This document shows, piece by piece, positions 34,433 to 43,677 of a stretch of 64,000 bases of DNA. The first letter of the stretch is position 1; each line of letters starts with the position of its first letter. The position numbers were made by a program, and so were the translations under genes. Source of the stretch: Rhizobium leguminosarum (GTDB lineage Bacteria; Pseudomonadota; Alphaproteobacteria; Rhizobiales; Rhizobiaceae); the NCBI RefSeq assembly GCF_002953715.1, contig NZ_CP025013.1, forward strand, positions 62,001-126,000, given 5' to 3'. Below the pieces are notes generated by a model. The model did no database searches. It saw only the letters and a program-made list of their open reading frames with translations, and was not told the origin of the DNA.

Positions 34433-35275
34433 TCAGGAGCGCCCTCCGGCGCCCTTGGCGATGACCACGTTGATATCTCTGGACCGCATGCGGTCGATGT
34501 GCACCGGCTGGGTCTTGTCGTCGACGATCACGACGTCGAACTCATCCAGTGCTGCGAAACTGTGGAGTGCGCGCCGTTCGAACTTGGTATGATCGGCAAG
34601 CAGGATGCGTTTTACGGAACTGTCGAACATGGCGCGCTTGGTATCCACTGTCTCAGGAGACTGGTGCAGCACCGTGCCGTCGCTGATCGCCGACATCGAG
34701 ATGAACGCGACATCGGCCCTGAGAGCCTTGATCTCGTTGATGGTCATGCGACCCATGAAGGCATTGCACCAATTGTAATACTGGCCGCCGAGGGCGAGCA
34801 GCGTCACGTCGTGCAGACCCGTCAGCGCATTCATCAGCGTCAGGGAATTGGTAATTGCGGTAACCGGCGCCTTCGAAGGCAGATGCGCCGCCATCTGAAG
34901 TACCGTGGTCGAGTCATCGAAAAAGATCGCCTGTCCCGGTTCGACGAATTGCATGGCCGCCTCGGCAATTAGCTTCTTTTCGGCCGACTGACGGTTCGAG
35001 CGATAGACGTCGCTGGATTCGATGAGATTGGTCGCCGCCGCCGTGACAATGCCGCGCGTCTTCCTGAAGAGGCCGCGGCTGACGAGTTCATCGACATCGC
35101 GGTGAGCCGTCATCAGGCTGATCCCAAAGCGGTCGGTCAGGTCTTCAATCCGCATCGAGCCTTCACCCATCACGGCCTCTGCAATCATGCGGCGGCGCGC
35201 GATCTGGCGCGTCTGCCGGCTGTCGCTGGTGAGCTGGTCCAACAGATCGTCGTCCCGGCTGGTCTTCTGTGTCAC
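34433..35275 (-). CDS. DeoR-family transcriptional regulator
   Basis: 280 residues. HTH at ~30-75 (RRRMIAEAVMGEGSMRIEDL, FGISLMTAHRDVDELVSRGL), then the DeoRC sugar-phosphate sensor (VEPGQAIFFDDSTTVLQMA, ITNSLTLMNAL, LLALGGQYYNWCNAFMG). It begins the deoR-kinase-glpD operon and probably represses it, with the phosphorylated substrate as inducer. It is 150 bp downstream of the eryG-like gene; a terminator-like hairpin at 35397 separates them. Confidence 0.9.
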   Translation of the reverse strand: MTQKTSRDDDLLDQLTSDSRQTRQIARRRMIAEAVMGEGSMRIEDLTDRFGISLMTAHRDVDELVSRGLFRKTRGIVTAAATNLIESSDVYRSNRQSAEKKLIAEAAMQFVEPGQAIFFDDSTTVLQMAAHLPSKAPVTAITNSLTLMNALTGLHDVTLLALGGQYYNWCNAFMGRMTINEIKALRADVAFISMSAISDGTVLHQSPETVDTKRAMFDSSVKRILLADHTKFERRALHSFAALDEFDVVIVDDKTQPVHIDRMRSRDINVVIAKGAGGRS

Positions 35276-35396
35276 GGGTCACCCCTGTCGCTGAATTATG
35301 GATCCCAGCTTCGTACAGTGATTGCCGCGCCAAGGCAAAAAGGAGAAACGCAACCGGCGATTGAACGGCCGACCATCGCTTCCAGCATGAAAATGA

Positions 35397-35416
35397 GGGC
35401 GCTCTTGCGAGCGCCC
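35397..35416 (-). terminator. Terminator after the eryEFG-type transporter operon
   Basis: GGGCGCTC-TTGC-GAGCGCCC is a perfect 8-bp GC-rich stem. Read on the minus strand it lies 10 bp after the binding-protein stop (35426) and is followed by TCATTTTC. It is the best rho-independent terminator candidate in the window and separates the transporter operon from deoR-kinase-glpD. Confidence 0.7.
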
Positions 35417-35425
35417 CTTTACCGT

Positions 35426-36373
35426 TTACTGCGCTAGAACGAACGGGCCAGTGTACTTGTCGATGTTGTCCTTGGTGATCAACAGGCAATCGAAGAGCTG
35501 TTTTTCGCTCTTGGCACCGGTGTTACCCGTCTTGATCAGATTGTCTGCCTGCTTGACGGCTTCTTCGGAGAAGACGGCAACCGGTTGGAGGACGGTGTAC
35601 TGGAGTTCGCCCGCCTTGATGGCAGCAACGGCATCCGGCGAACCGTCGAAGCCGCCGACCTTCACATTGGCGAGCTTGCCGGCTTCCTTGAGTGCGGAGA
35701 TCGCACCAAGCGCCATTTCGTCATTGCCCGAGATGACGCCGACGATATCCGGGTTGGCCTGCAGCATGGACTGCATCTTGTTGTGGCCCTGGGTGCGGTC
35801 CCAGTTGGCAACTTCCTTGGCGACCTTCTTCAGGTCCGGATACTGCGAAAGGACGGTCTCGTAGCCGTTCGAACGCGTTGCGGCATTGTTGTCGGACGGC
35901 GCGCCGAAGAGTTCGGCATAGTTGCCCTTGTCGCCGATCGCTTCGACCCATTGCTGTGCGCCGAGGGCGGCACCCTGTGCGTTGTTGGAAACAAGCTGCG
36001 CCTTGGCCAGGCCTTCCTGGTTGATTTCGGCGTTGACGAGGATGACCGGGATGCCGGCAGCAACGGCCTTCTTGACCGCACCGACGGAACCGTCAGCGTT
36101 TGCCGGGTCGAGGATGATCGCAACCGACTTGTTGGTGATCGCCGTATCGATCAGGTTGCTTTCGGTATTGGTGTCACCCTTGTGGGCGTTGACCGAGGCC
36201 GTGTAGCCCAGCTTTTCGGCAGTTGCCTTGGCGACATTGCCTTCCGTCAGCCAATAGGGATTCGACGGATCATTGACGATGATCGTCATCATGCCCGCTG
36301 CCCAAGCCGAGCTTGCCAGAAGCGGTGCTACGGCCGCGGCGGCCAGAAGTATGCGCATGCCTTTCTTAAACAT
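35426..36373 (-). CDS. eryG: Periplasmic polyol/sugar-binding protein (EryG-like)
   Basis: 315 residues. Signal peptide at 1-26 (RILLAAAAVAPLLASSAWAA). The mature protein has TIIVNDPSNPYWLTEGNVAK, AIILDPANADGSVGAVKKAV and GVISGNDEMALGAISAL, the ribose-type binding fold. It is the last gene of the divergent transporter operon and completes an RbsABC-type importer. Neighbourhood with eryABCD supports erythritol as ligand, as in R. leguminosarum eryEFG. The letter assigned is by analogy. RBS GGGAGAGAGACT. Confidence 0.82.
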   Translation of the reverse strand: MFKKGMRILLAAAAVAPLLASSAWAAGMMTIIVNDPSNPYWLTEGNVAKATAEKLGYTASVNAHKGDTNTESNLIDTAITNKSVAIILDPANADGSVGAVKKAVAAGIPVILVNAEINQEGLAKAQLVSNNAQGAALGAQQWVEAIGDKGNYAELFGAPSDNNAATRSNGYETVLSQYPDLKKVAKEVANWDRTQGHNKMQSMLQANPDIVGVISGNDEMALGAISALKEAGKLANVKVGGFDGSPDAVAAIKAGELQYTVLQPVAVFSEEAVKQADNLIKTGNTGAKSEKQLFDCLLITKDNIDKYTGPFVLAQ

Positions 36374-36403
36374 AGTCTCTCTCCCATTTGTGAGCTCAGT
36401 TAT

Positions 36404-36419
36404 TGCCGGGGATCCGGCA
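36404..36419 (-). terminator. Small hairpin between permease and binding-protein genes
   Basis: TGCCGG-GGAT-CCGGCA forms a 6-bp stem in the 111-bp gap between the permease stop and the binding-protein start. No U-run follows. It may protect the downstream binding-protein transcript from 3'-5' decay. Low confidence in function. Confidence 0.35.
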
Positions 36420-36484
36420 GTGCTTTCCCCAATCGGCTTCGTGGATTCCAGCCTGCCGTCGTGGATAAGTTTCAGTCTCAGCCG

Positions 36485-37537
36485 TCAGGACGATTTGACC
36501 CGGCGACCGTATTGGATGCTGTTCATGAGGACGGCGAGAACGATCACAGCGCCGGTAAATACGGTCTGCCAGTAGGCCGAGACACCGATGATCACGAGGC
36601 CGTCCGAAAGGAAACCGATGACGAAAGCGCCGAGCATCGTGCCGCGAACCGTACCGCGGCCGCCGGTCAGCGCCGCGCCGCCGATGACCACGGCTGCGAT
36701 CGCCGTCAGCTCGTAGGTTGTGCCTGCCGTCGGACCGGCGGAGGTCAGCTGCGAGGAGAGGACCAGGCCGGCGATCGCAGCACAGACGCCGGAAAGCACA
36801 TAGACGATGATCTTCACGCGCTTGACCGGGACGCCGGAGAGGTCAGCGGCCCGCTCGTTACCGCCTGAGGCGTAGAGCCAGCGGCCGAAGGCGGTGCGGC
36901 TCAGCACGATGCCGCAAATGATGGCGAGAACCGCAAGCACGATGACGCCGATCGGAATGCCTGCGAGGCGGTTGAAGCCGAGCCAGTCGAAGCCGGTATT
37001 GCCCAGTTCCGGACGGCCACCGAGATTGTTGTAGGTCAGGCCGTTGGTCATCAAGAGCGCGATACCGCGGGCCACGTAGAGCACGCCCAGCGAGGCGACG
37101 AAGGCAGGCACCTTGAGATAGGCGATCAACACGCCGTTGACCGCACCGACCAGCGCACCGAGCGCACATGTGATGACGACGACGGCCCAGACCGGCGGAT
37201 AGAGGATGACGCCGAAATAGGTGAGCGTGACGCCGTGCATCAGGAAACCGGCGATGCAGCCTGCAAGCCCCAGTGTCGAGCCGACCGACAGATCGATGCC
37301 GCCATTCAGGATGACGAGCAGCATGCCGATCGCCAGAATGCCGAAGATCGCGACGTGCGACGCCATGATCAGGAAGTTGTTCAGCGTGAAGTAATAGGGC
37401 GACAGGAACGAGAAGACCGCGATGATGACGATCAGCGCGAAGAAGGCCCGGCCCTCCAGGATGAGACGCACGATATTGGTATTGCGCTTCGGCCCGCTGG
37501 AAACTGATTTCTTTTCGGTGACGTTCGTGACTGACAT
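36485..37537 (-). CDS. eryF: Ribose-type ABC transporter permease (EryF-like)
   Basis: 350 residues with about 8-10 hydrophobic segments starting near residue 30. GMLLVILNGGIDLSVGSTLG and the loop YASGGNERAADLSGVPVKRV are the BPD_transp_2 signature. A single permease gene implies a homodimeric channel, unlike the two-permease system at 26824-28838. It follows the ATPase by 22 bp. Confidence 0.87.
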   Translation of the reverse strand: MSVTNVTEKKSVSSGPKRNTNIVRLILEGRAFFALIVIIAVFSFLSPYYFTLNNFLIMASHVAIFGILAIGMLLVILNGGIDLSVGSTLGLAGCIAGFLMHGVTLTYFGVILYPPVWAVVVITCALGALVGAVNGVLIAYLKVPAFVASLGVLYVARGIALLMTNGLTYNNLGGRPELGNTGFDWLGFNRLAGIPIGVIVLAVLAIICGIVLSRTAFGRWLYASGGNERAADLSGVPVKRVKIIVYVLSGVCAAIAGLVLSSQLTSAGPTAGTTYELTAIAAVVIGGAALTGGRGTVRGTMLGAFVIGFLSDGLVIIGVSAYWQTVFTGAVIVLAVLMNSIQYGRRVKSS

Positions 37538-37559
37538 AATCAGTGCTCCATAATCCAGG

Positions 37560-39104
37560 CTAGTGCGCGATCACGGCTTCGCCGGAGGCGGCCATGATCT
37601 TTTCTTTGGTAACATCCGAGCCGAACTCGGCCGATATCCTGCCGCGATGCATGACGATGATGCGGTGCGCGATACTCAGGCATTCATTGACTTCGGACGT
37701 CGAATAGATGACCGCCAATCCCTGCTTGGCGCGCTCCGCAAGCAACTTGAAAACTTCCGCCTTGGCGCCGATGTCGATGCCGCGGCTTGGCTCATCGAGC
37801 AGGATGACCTTCGGCTGGGTTGCCAGCATCTTGCCGATGACGACCTTCTGCTGGTTGCCGCCGGAGAGCGAGCCGATCGAAGCTGCACCGCCATCGGTTT
37901 TCACATGCACCCGCCGGATCGCGTCATTGACGAGATCGCGCTCCCGATGGCCGGAGGTGAAAAGCCCTTTGGTGAAGGCGCGGATACTCGCAAGCGACAG
38001 ATTGGAACCGACCGTCATCGTCTGGACGAGGCCGTCGCGCTGGCGATCTTCGGGAACAAGCACGAGACCGCTGGCAATGCGCCTGGCGATGCTGAGCCCA
38101 CTGACGTCCTGTCCTTCGAGCAGAACCTGTCCGCCACTTGCGCGCAAACGTCCGGCAATGCATTCGAGCAATTCCGTGCGCCCGGCGCCCATCAGCCCGT
38201 AGATGCAGACGATCTCACCGGCACGCACCTTGAGAGACAGACGATCGACTGCATTATAGGCAGCGCCGGAGGGGCCGGGGACACTGAGGTTTTCGATGGA
38301 AAGCGAGACGTCACCGAACGGGTGACCTTGCGGCGGGCTGCCAAGGTCGAAATTCTCGCCGACCATGTTGCGGACGATCCATTCGAGATCGATATCCTTG
38401 CGCTCGGCATAGGCCGTCATGTTTCCGTCGCGCAGAACGACGGCGTGATTGGTGATCTGCAGCGCCTCTTCCAGATGATGCGAGATGTAGACGATCGACA
38501 CGCCGCGGCTCGTCAGGTCGTGGATGACCTTGAAGAGCACTTCCACTTCCGTCGCGCTCAGCGCCGAGGTCGGCTCGTCCATGATCAGGATGCGCGAATT
38601 GACGGAGAGGGCTCGTGCAATCTCGACGATCTGCTGCTGGCCGAGCCGAAGATCCTCGACACGCGTCAGCGGATCGATGTCTTCCTCGAGCTCTTCCATC
38701 AGCGCCCGGGTCTGACGCTCCTCTTCAGCGAAGTCGACGACACCGCCCTTGATGATCTCCCGGCCCATGAAAATATTGTCACGGACACTGAGATTGGGGG
38801 CGAGGCTGAGCTCCTGATGGATGATGGAGATCCCGCACTCGCGCGCATGGGTAGACGAGGTAAAGCTGATCGGTGAGCCGTCGAGAATGATCTCGCCCGA
38901 GCTTGGCTGCGCCACACCCGAAAGGATCTTCATCAAGGTCGACTTGCCCGCGCCATTCTCCCCGAACAGGGTTGTGACCTGGCCGCGATGGATGTCGAAG
39001 TTCACTCCCTTCAGGGCGTGAACGCTGCCGTAGGATTTTGCGATGTTGCGGGCTGCGAGGACGACCTCGCCTTTCGCCCCGTTGCTGCGTTGCGGCTGGC
39101 TCAT
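37560..39104 (-). CDS. eryE: Ribose-type tandem ATPase (EryE-like)
   Basis: 514 residues. N-terminal domain: Walker A GENGAGKSTLMK, signature-like LRLGQQQIVEIARAL, Walker B ILIMDEPTSALS. C-terminal domain: LMGAGRTELLECIAG, LSGGNQQKVVIGK, VILLDEPSRGIDIGAKAEV. It energises the permease at 36485. Its start overlaps the stop of the DUF2291 gene by 4 bp (ATGA). The last residues run to ...MAASGEAVIAH. Confidence 0.9.
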   Translation of the reverse strand: MSQPQRSNGAKGEVVLAARNIAKSYGSVHALKGVNFDIHRGQVTTLFGENGAGKSTLMKILSGVAQPSSGEIILDGSPISFTSSTHARECGISIIHQELSLAPNLSVRDNIFMGREIIKGGVVDFAEEERQTRALMEELEEDIDPLTRVEDLRLGQQQIVEIARALSVNSRILIMDEPTSALSATEVEVLFKVIHDLTSRGVSIVYISHHLEEALQITNHAVVLRDGNMTAYAERKDIDLEWIVRNMVGENFDLGSPPQGHPFGDVSLSIENLSVPGPSGAAYNAVDRLSLKVRAGEIVCIYGLMGAGRTELLECIAGRLRASGGQVLLEGQDVSGLSIARRIASGLVLVPEDRQRDGLVQTMTVGSNLSLASIRAFTKGLFTSGHRERDLVNDAIRRVHVKTDGGAASIGSLSGGNQQKVVIGKMLATQPKVILLDEPSRGIDIGAKAEVFKLLAERAKQGLAVIYSTSEVNECLSIAHRIIVMHRGRISAEFGSDVTKEKIMAASGEAVIAH

Positions 39105-39757
39105 TTGAGCTCGACCTTCACCGGCGTGACCAGCCAGTTCTTCGGGTTGATGAGCTTGAAGACGCCGACCACGGTCGCCTGCTTTCCGTCCAGGGCGTCA
39201 GCATCCAGGCCCGCAAAAACCGCCTTCTTCATCTCGTTATTGATGGCCGAGCCGGCATCCTGATATTGGATCTGGTTGGTAAACTGGCCGAATTCGATGG
39301 TGCCGGTTGCATCGCGGAGGTCCGTGCCGTTGACCGCAGGGCCGGTCTGGACACGGACCACCGTCTCGGGAGGCAACCCATCAATCTTCATTTGGTTGGT
39401 GTTCGACTTGCGGGCGCCGAAAACGCCAGTCAGCGTGACGGGAATGACCGGTCCGGTGCTCGTCGCAGTGCCGTATTTCTCGGCCGCCGCCTTCTTGTCG
39501 GCGGCAATGGCGGCCGCGAGATCGGCGGCCGCAATGGCCCGCTCCTCGACATTTGCCTTGATCTTCGGGAACTGCTCGGCGCCGAAGGTTTCCGGAGAGA
39601 ATACCTGCTGGCGGACATCGTTTTCGGAGCCGATCTTGACGACCGTCGTGTCGAACGCGATCGCTGCAACGACGATGACCGCCAACGCCGCGCTGACAAG
39701 GAGCCCGCGATTGCCGCTGCTCGGCTTTGATGCTGCATGATCGAGAGAGGTACTCAT
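39101..39757 (-). CDS. DUF2291 family membrane-anchored periplasmic protein
   Basis: 218 residues. An N-terminal hydrophobic helix (~18-36, LLVSAALAVIVVAAIAFDTT) is followed by VVKIGSENDVRQQVFSPETF and FGARKSNTNQMKIDGLPPE, the DUF2291 (predicted periplasmic/lipoprotein) pattern. There is no lipobox Cys, so it is anchored by the helix. The family often heads RbsABC-type polyol transporter operons, as here; the function is unknown. It is the first gene of the operon whose promoter lies in the 39758-40486 region. Confidence 0.8.
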   Translation of the reverse strand: MSTSLDHAASKPSSGNRGLLVSAALAVIVVAAIAFDTTVVKIGSENDVRQQVFSPETFGAEQFPKIKANVEERAIAAADLAAAIAADKKAAAEKYGTATSTGPVIPVTLTGVFGARKSNTNQMKIDGLPPETVVRVQTGPAVNGTDLRDATGTIEFGQFTNQIQYQDAGSAINNEMKKAVFAGLDADALDGKQATVVGVFKLINPKNWLVTPVKVELK

Positions 39758-40486
39758 GTCGGACGGCCTTTGGCTTGGAATGGCAAGACGGGAGGGCTAG
39801 CGCGATGATGATCGCAGGCGCGCTGAAGCATTGCGTCGCACCGGAACAGAAGCCGGCGGGCCACCCGCAAGAGCACAACTCTGGACGAAAATTCCCATTG
39901 GAAGCCTCCTCAACAAGACCGGCGGCTGTCTCCTCCAACCGCCTGGGCCTGCAAATTCTCCATCCGGAAGCCCACTTCCGTGATAGAAGTATGTTACTTA
40001 TGCCGTAAATGATGTTATATATTTTATAAGCTGTCAACGGCACTTTCACGGCAATCCGACTGAAATGCACGATCTCACATCTTGTTCCTCACGCTGCGGT
40101 GCAGCAAAAAATGACAGCAAATGCAGGCGCCTTAACACTTGTCATTCTACCGAATTATGGCAACATCTATCTGTTTTTCATGCAAAATGTTACAGATCGA
40201 GCATCGCGCGCATTGCCGTTTTCGATGTTTTGTGCCGATAGCTCGGTGGCGCGGAAGTAAGCTCCTTGCTCTCCTATTTTAAATGAAAAAAATTACATCG
40301 CTAGAAAAATCTTACTAGCATTGTGGTATCTTTATGTTATCTTTTCGAGCGAGCTTAGGGAGGTTTCGGCTGCACGCCATCTGGGATTTGTCAAAGGCGG
40401 TGCGCTTGCCGTTGCCGGTGAAAGGACCGACGTTGGCAGCCGGATGCATCATCCCAGAGAGAGTTTAGGGATCGGGAGGACTTCAG
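39758..40486. promoter_or_regulatory. 729-bp divergent control region of the erythritol locus
   Basis: No convincing gene is present. The part 39980-40345 is strikingly AT-rich against its surroundings. On the minus strand TTGACA (40037-40032) is a consensus -35 for the transporter operon. The hexamer ATGTTA (TAACAT on the other strand) occurs at 39991, 40012, 40187 and 40334, and again twice before eryR, so it may be part of an EryD or EryR site. Promoter positions and regulator are inferred. Confidence 0.5.
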
Positions 40487-40540
40487 ATGAATTTGATGCG
40501 CGTATTGCCCGCCGCGGCGCCTGCGGTGGTAGCGAGATAG
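40487..40540 (+). CDS. Candidate 17-residue leader peptide upstream of eryA
   Basis: ATG 40487 follows GGGAGGA by 6 nt, a much better ribosome site than that of eryA, and runs 17 codons (MNLMRVLPAAAPAVVAR) to TAG, ending 7 bp before the eryA ATG in a different frame. Such a layout would allow translational coupling or attenuation of eryA. A separate longer TTG-started frame (40321-40551) also overlaps the eryA start as ATGA but has no recognisable domain. The leader is a prediction. Confidence 0.4.
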   Translation: MNLMRVLPAAAPAVVAR

Positions 40541-40547
40541 GCCTGCA

Positions 40548-42122
40548 ATGACATCGACCCAGAAGATCATCATTGGCATAGATGCCGGCACCTCGGTCAT
40601 CAAGGCCGTTGCTTTCGATCTGTCCGGACGCCAGATTGCCTCGGCCTCCGTTCGCAACAGATACACCACCGGAGACGATGGCTCGGCAACGCAGTCGCTC
40701 GATCAGACCTGGCTCGATTGCGCCAGTGCGTTGCGTGGTCTCGGCGAAAATGTCCCTGATCTTGCGTCACGCACCGCAGCCATCGCCGTCACCGGACAGG
40801 GCGACGGCACATGGCTCGTCGGCCGCGGCAATAGGCCGGTTGCCGATGCCTGGCTGTGGCTCGACGCGCGCGCCGCGCCGACAGTCACGTCGCTTGCCGG
40901 CGGAACGCAGAACCGTGCCCGCTTCGAAGCAACCGGCACCGGCCTCAACACTTGCCAGCAGGGCGCGCAGCTTGCCCATATGGACCGCTTCACGCCGGAT
41001 CTTCTCGATCGGGCGGAGACGGCGCTGCACTGCAAGGACTGGCTCTATCTCAACCTCACAGGCGTGCGGGCAACCGATCCATCGGAGGCGAGTTTCACCT
41101 TCGGCAATTTCAGGACGCGCCAGTATGATGCCGTCGTGATCGACGCGCTCGGCCTTGACCACAGACGCAGGCTCCTGCCCGAAATCATCGACGGCAGCGA
41201 GATCAGCCACCCGCTGACGTCGGAGGCGGCGAAGGCCTGCGGGCTTCTTGCCGGAACGCCGGTCTGCCTCGGCTATGTCGACATGGTGATGACGGCGCTT
41301 GGTGCAGGCGTGCGCAGCGGCGCTCGCAACGCCGCCTGCTCGACGATCGGCTCGACCGGCGTGCATTTGCGCGCCAAGTCCGTTGCCGACGTTCAGCTCA
41401 ATCGTCAGGGTACCGGCTATGTGATCGCCCTGCCCATCCCCGGCATCGTCACTCAGGTCCAGACCAATATGGGCGCCACGATCAACATCGACTGGATCCT
41501 GGATGTCGCCGCCTATCTCATGGCCGAGGCAGGCAAGCCTGCTTCGCATGCAGACCTCATTGCGCGCATCGACGGCTGGTTTGCAGAAAGCCGACCGGGA
41601 TCGGTGCTTTACCATCCCTACATTTCCGAAGCGGGCGAACGTGGGCCTTTCGTCAACGCCAATGCGCGCGCGGGCTTCACTGGGCTTTCGATGCGTCACG
41701 GCTTCCCCGACCTGCTGCGCAGCGTGGTCGAAGGGTTGGGGCTTGCCACCCGCGACTGCTACGCGGCGATGGGTGCGATGCCCGAAGAGCTGCGGGTCAC
41801 GGGCGGGGCAACACGCTCCGTCGCTCTTCGCCGTTCACTCTCGGCCGCCGTTAACGCACCGATCCGCCAGTCGCGCCGCGAAGAGACGGGGGCGGCTGGC
41901 GTGGCGATGATGGCCGCGGTGGCTGTCGGCGTCTATTCCAGCATGGACGATTGCATTGCAGACTGGGTGACGCCGCTGCTCGGCGATCCGGAGACACCGG
42001 ATGCCAGCGAGGCCCACCGGTTCGACCGGCTCTTTTCTGCCTATACCGATGTGCGCCAGGCAATGGCGCCCGCCTGGGACAAGCTTGCCGAAGCCGCAAC
42101 GACGTCGCCGGTGGGCGCGTAA
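40548..42122 (+). CDS. eryA: Erythritol kinase
   Basis: 524 residues, FGGY family: IIIGIDAGTSVIKAVAFDLSG (N-terminal P-loop, 6-26), ALHCKDWLYLNLTGVRATDP, YVDMVMTALGAGVRSGARN and the C-terminal ELRVTGGATRSVALRRSLSA. EryA phosphorylates erythritol to L-erythritol-4-phosphate. First gene of eryABCD; its own RBS is weak but a leader ORF with a strong RBS ends just before it. Identification comes from the kinase-GlpD-like-isomerase-SorC gene order, which is the Brucella/Rhizobium ery operon. Confidence 0.92.
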   Translation: MTSTQKIIIGIDAGTSVIKAVAFDLSGRQIASASVRNRYTTGDDGSATQSLDQTWLDCASALRGLGENVPDLASRTAAIAVTGQGDGTWLVGRGNRPVADAWLWLDARAAPTVTSLAGGTQNRARFEATGTGLNTCQQGAQLAHMDRFTPDLLDRAETALHCKDWLYLNLTGVRATDPSEASFTFGNFRTRQYDAVVIDALGLDHRRRLLPEIIDGSEISHPLTSEAAKACGLLAGTPVCLGYVDMVMTALGAGVRSGARNAACSTIGSTGVHLRAKSVADVQLNRQGTGYVIALPIPGIVTQVQTNMGATINIDWILDVAAYLMAEAGKPASHADLIARIDGWFAESRPGSVLYHPYISEAGERGPFVNANARAGFTGLSMRHGFPDLLRSVVEGLGLATRDCYAAMGAMPEELRVTGGATRSVALRRSLSAAVNAPIRQSRREETGAAGVAMMAAVAVGVYSSMDDCIADWVTPLLGDPETPDASEAHRFDRLFSAYTDVRQAMAPAWDKLAEAATTSPVGA

Positions 42123-42154
42123 TTCTGATGCAGCAGGCATCGAAGGAGCATGAC

Positions 42155-43666
42155 ATGACCGAACCCGAACTCCTGGATCTCTTCGTCATCGGCGGAGGCA
42201 TCAACGGCGCGGGGATAGCACGCGATGCTGCCGGCCGCGGCCTGAAGGTCGTGCTGTGCGAAAAGGACGATCTGGCACAGGGAACCTCGTCGCGCTCGGG
42301 TAAGTTGGTGCATGGAGGTCTGCGTTACCTCGAATATTACGAATTCCGCTTGGTGCGTGAGGCGCTGATCGAGCGTGAAGTGCTGCTCAATGCCGCGCCG
42401 CATATCATCTGGCCGATGCGCTTCGTCCTGCCGCACAGCCCTGAGGATCGCCCCGCATGGCTCGTGCGGCTCGGCCTCTTCCTCTATGATCATCTCGGCG
42501 GCCGCAAGAAGCTGCCTGGGACCCGCACGCTCAACCTGCTCCGTGACCCGGAAGGCACGCCGATCCTCGATCAATACACACGCGGTTTTGAATATTCCGA
42601 TTGCTGGGTCGACGACGCCCGCCTTGTGACCTTGAATGCGGTCAGCGCAGCGGAAAACGGCGCCCTGGTGCTGACACGCTCGCCGGCCGTGTCGGCCCGC
42701 CGCGAGAATGGCGGTTGGACCGTGGTCTCGAAAAACAACTCCACGGGAGAAACGCGAACCTTCCGCGCCAAATGTCTGGTGAATTGTGCCGGCCCCTGGG
42801 TGATGGACATCATCAATCGCGTCGCCGGTTCGAACTCCGGTCGCAATGTCCGCCTCGTCAAGGGCAGCCACATCATCGTGCCGAAGTTCTGGGCGGGCGC
42901 CAATGCCTATCTGGTGCAGAACCACGACAAACGCGTCATTTTCATCAATCCCTACGAGGGCGACAAGGCGCTGATCGGGACGACCGATATCGCGTACGAA
43001 GGCCGGGCCGAGGATGTTGCCGCCGACGAGTCGGAGATCGAGTATCTGCTCAAGGCGGTCAATCGCTACTTCAAGGAAAAGCTGCGTCGGCAGGATGTGC
43101 TGCACAGCTTCTCCGGCGTGCGCCCGCTGTTTGACGACGGCAAGGGTAACCCGTCGGCCGTTACCCGCGACTATGTCTTCGATCTCGACGAGACAGGCGG
43201 TGCTCCGCTGCTCAACGTTTTCGGCGGCAAGATCACCACATTCCGCGAGCTCGCCGAACGCGGCATGCAGCGCCTGAAGCACATCTTCCCGAACATGGGA
43301 GGCGACTGGACTGGGAAAGCGCCGCTGCCGGGCGGCGAAATTCCGAATGCCGATTATGAGAGCTTCGCCAATAGCCTGCGCGATATCTATCCCTGGATGC
43401 CGCGCAAGCTCGTGCATCACTACGGCCGTCTCTATGGCGCCCGCGCCAGGAATGTGGTTGCCGGCGCGACAGGCATGGAAGGGCTCGGGCGGCATTTCGG
43501 CGGACAGCTCTATGAGGCCGAGGCCCGTTATCTCGTCGCCACGGAATGGGCCGAAACGGCCGAGGACATCCTCTATCGCCGCACCAAACACTACCTCCAT
43601 CTGAACGAAGCGGAGCGCGTGGCCTTTGGCGAGTGGTTTGCTTCAACCCGCCTTGCCGCCGCCTGA
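42155..43666 (+). CDS. eryB: Erythritol-phosphate dehydrogenase (GlpD family)
   Basis: 503 residues from ATG 42155 (AAGGAG 7 bp upstream). FAD motif LFVIGGGINGAGIARDAAG, then SGKLVHGGLRYLEYYEFRLV, LVNCAGPWVMDIINR and IGTTDIAYEGRAED. EryB oxidises L-erythritol-4-phosphate to L-3-tetrulose-4-phosphate using FAD and feeds electrons to the respiratory chain. It shares the fold with the 31080 protein but the two differ clearly in the middle region. It lies 32 bp downstream of eryA and 11 bp before eryC. Confidence 0.92.
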   Translation: MTEPELLDLFVIGGGINGAGIARDAAGRGLKVVLCEKDDLAQGTSSRSGKLVHGGLRYLEYYEFRLVREALIEREVLLNAAPHIIWPMRFVLPHSPEDRPAWLVRLGLFLYDHLGGRKKLPGTRTLNLLRDPEGTPILDQYTRGFEYSDCWVDDARLVTLNAVSAAENGALVLTRSPAVSARRENGGWTVVSKNNSTGETRTFRAKCLVNCAGPWVMDIINRVAGSNSGRNVRLVKGSHIIVPKFWAGANAYLVQNHDKRVIFINPYEGDKALIGTTDIAYEGRAEDVAADESEIEYLLKAVNRYFKEKLRRQDVLHSFSGVRPLFDDGKGNPSAVTRDYVFDLDETGGAPLLNVFGGKITTFRELAERGMQRLKHIFPNMGGDWTGKAPLPGGEIPNADYESFANSLRDIYPWMPRKLVHHYGRLYGARARNVVAGATGMEGLGRHFGGQLYEAEARYLVATEWAETAEDILYRRTKHYLHLNEAERVAFGEWFASTRLAAA

Positions 43667-43677
43667 AGGATGCCGCC

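Noticed and set aside
40321..40551. 76-codon TTG-started frame ending ATGA at eryA
   Set aside because: It has no RBS, no recognisable domain and an unlikely start codon; a better-supported short leader lies within the same region.
42041..43600. Antisense frame of ~520 codons opposite eryB
   Set aside because: The composition is an antisense artefact of a GC-rich gene; the sense strand clearly encodes EryB.
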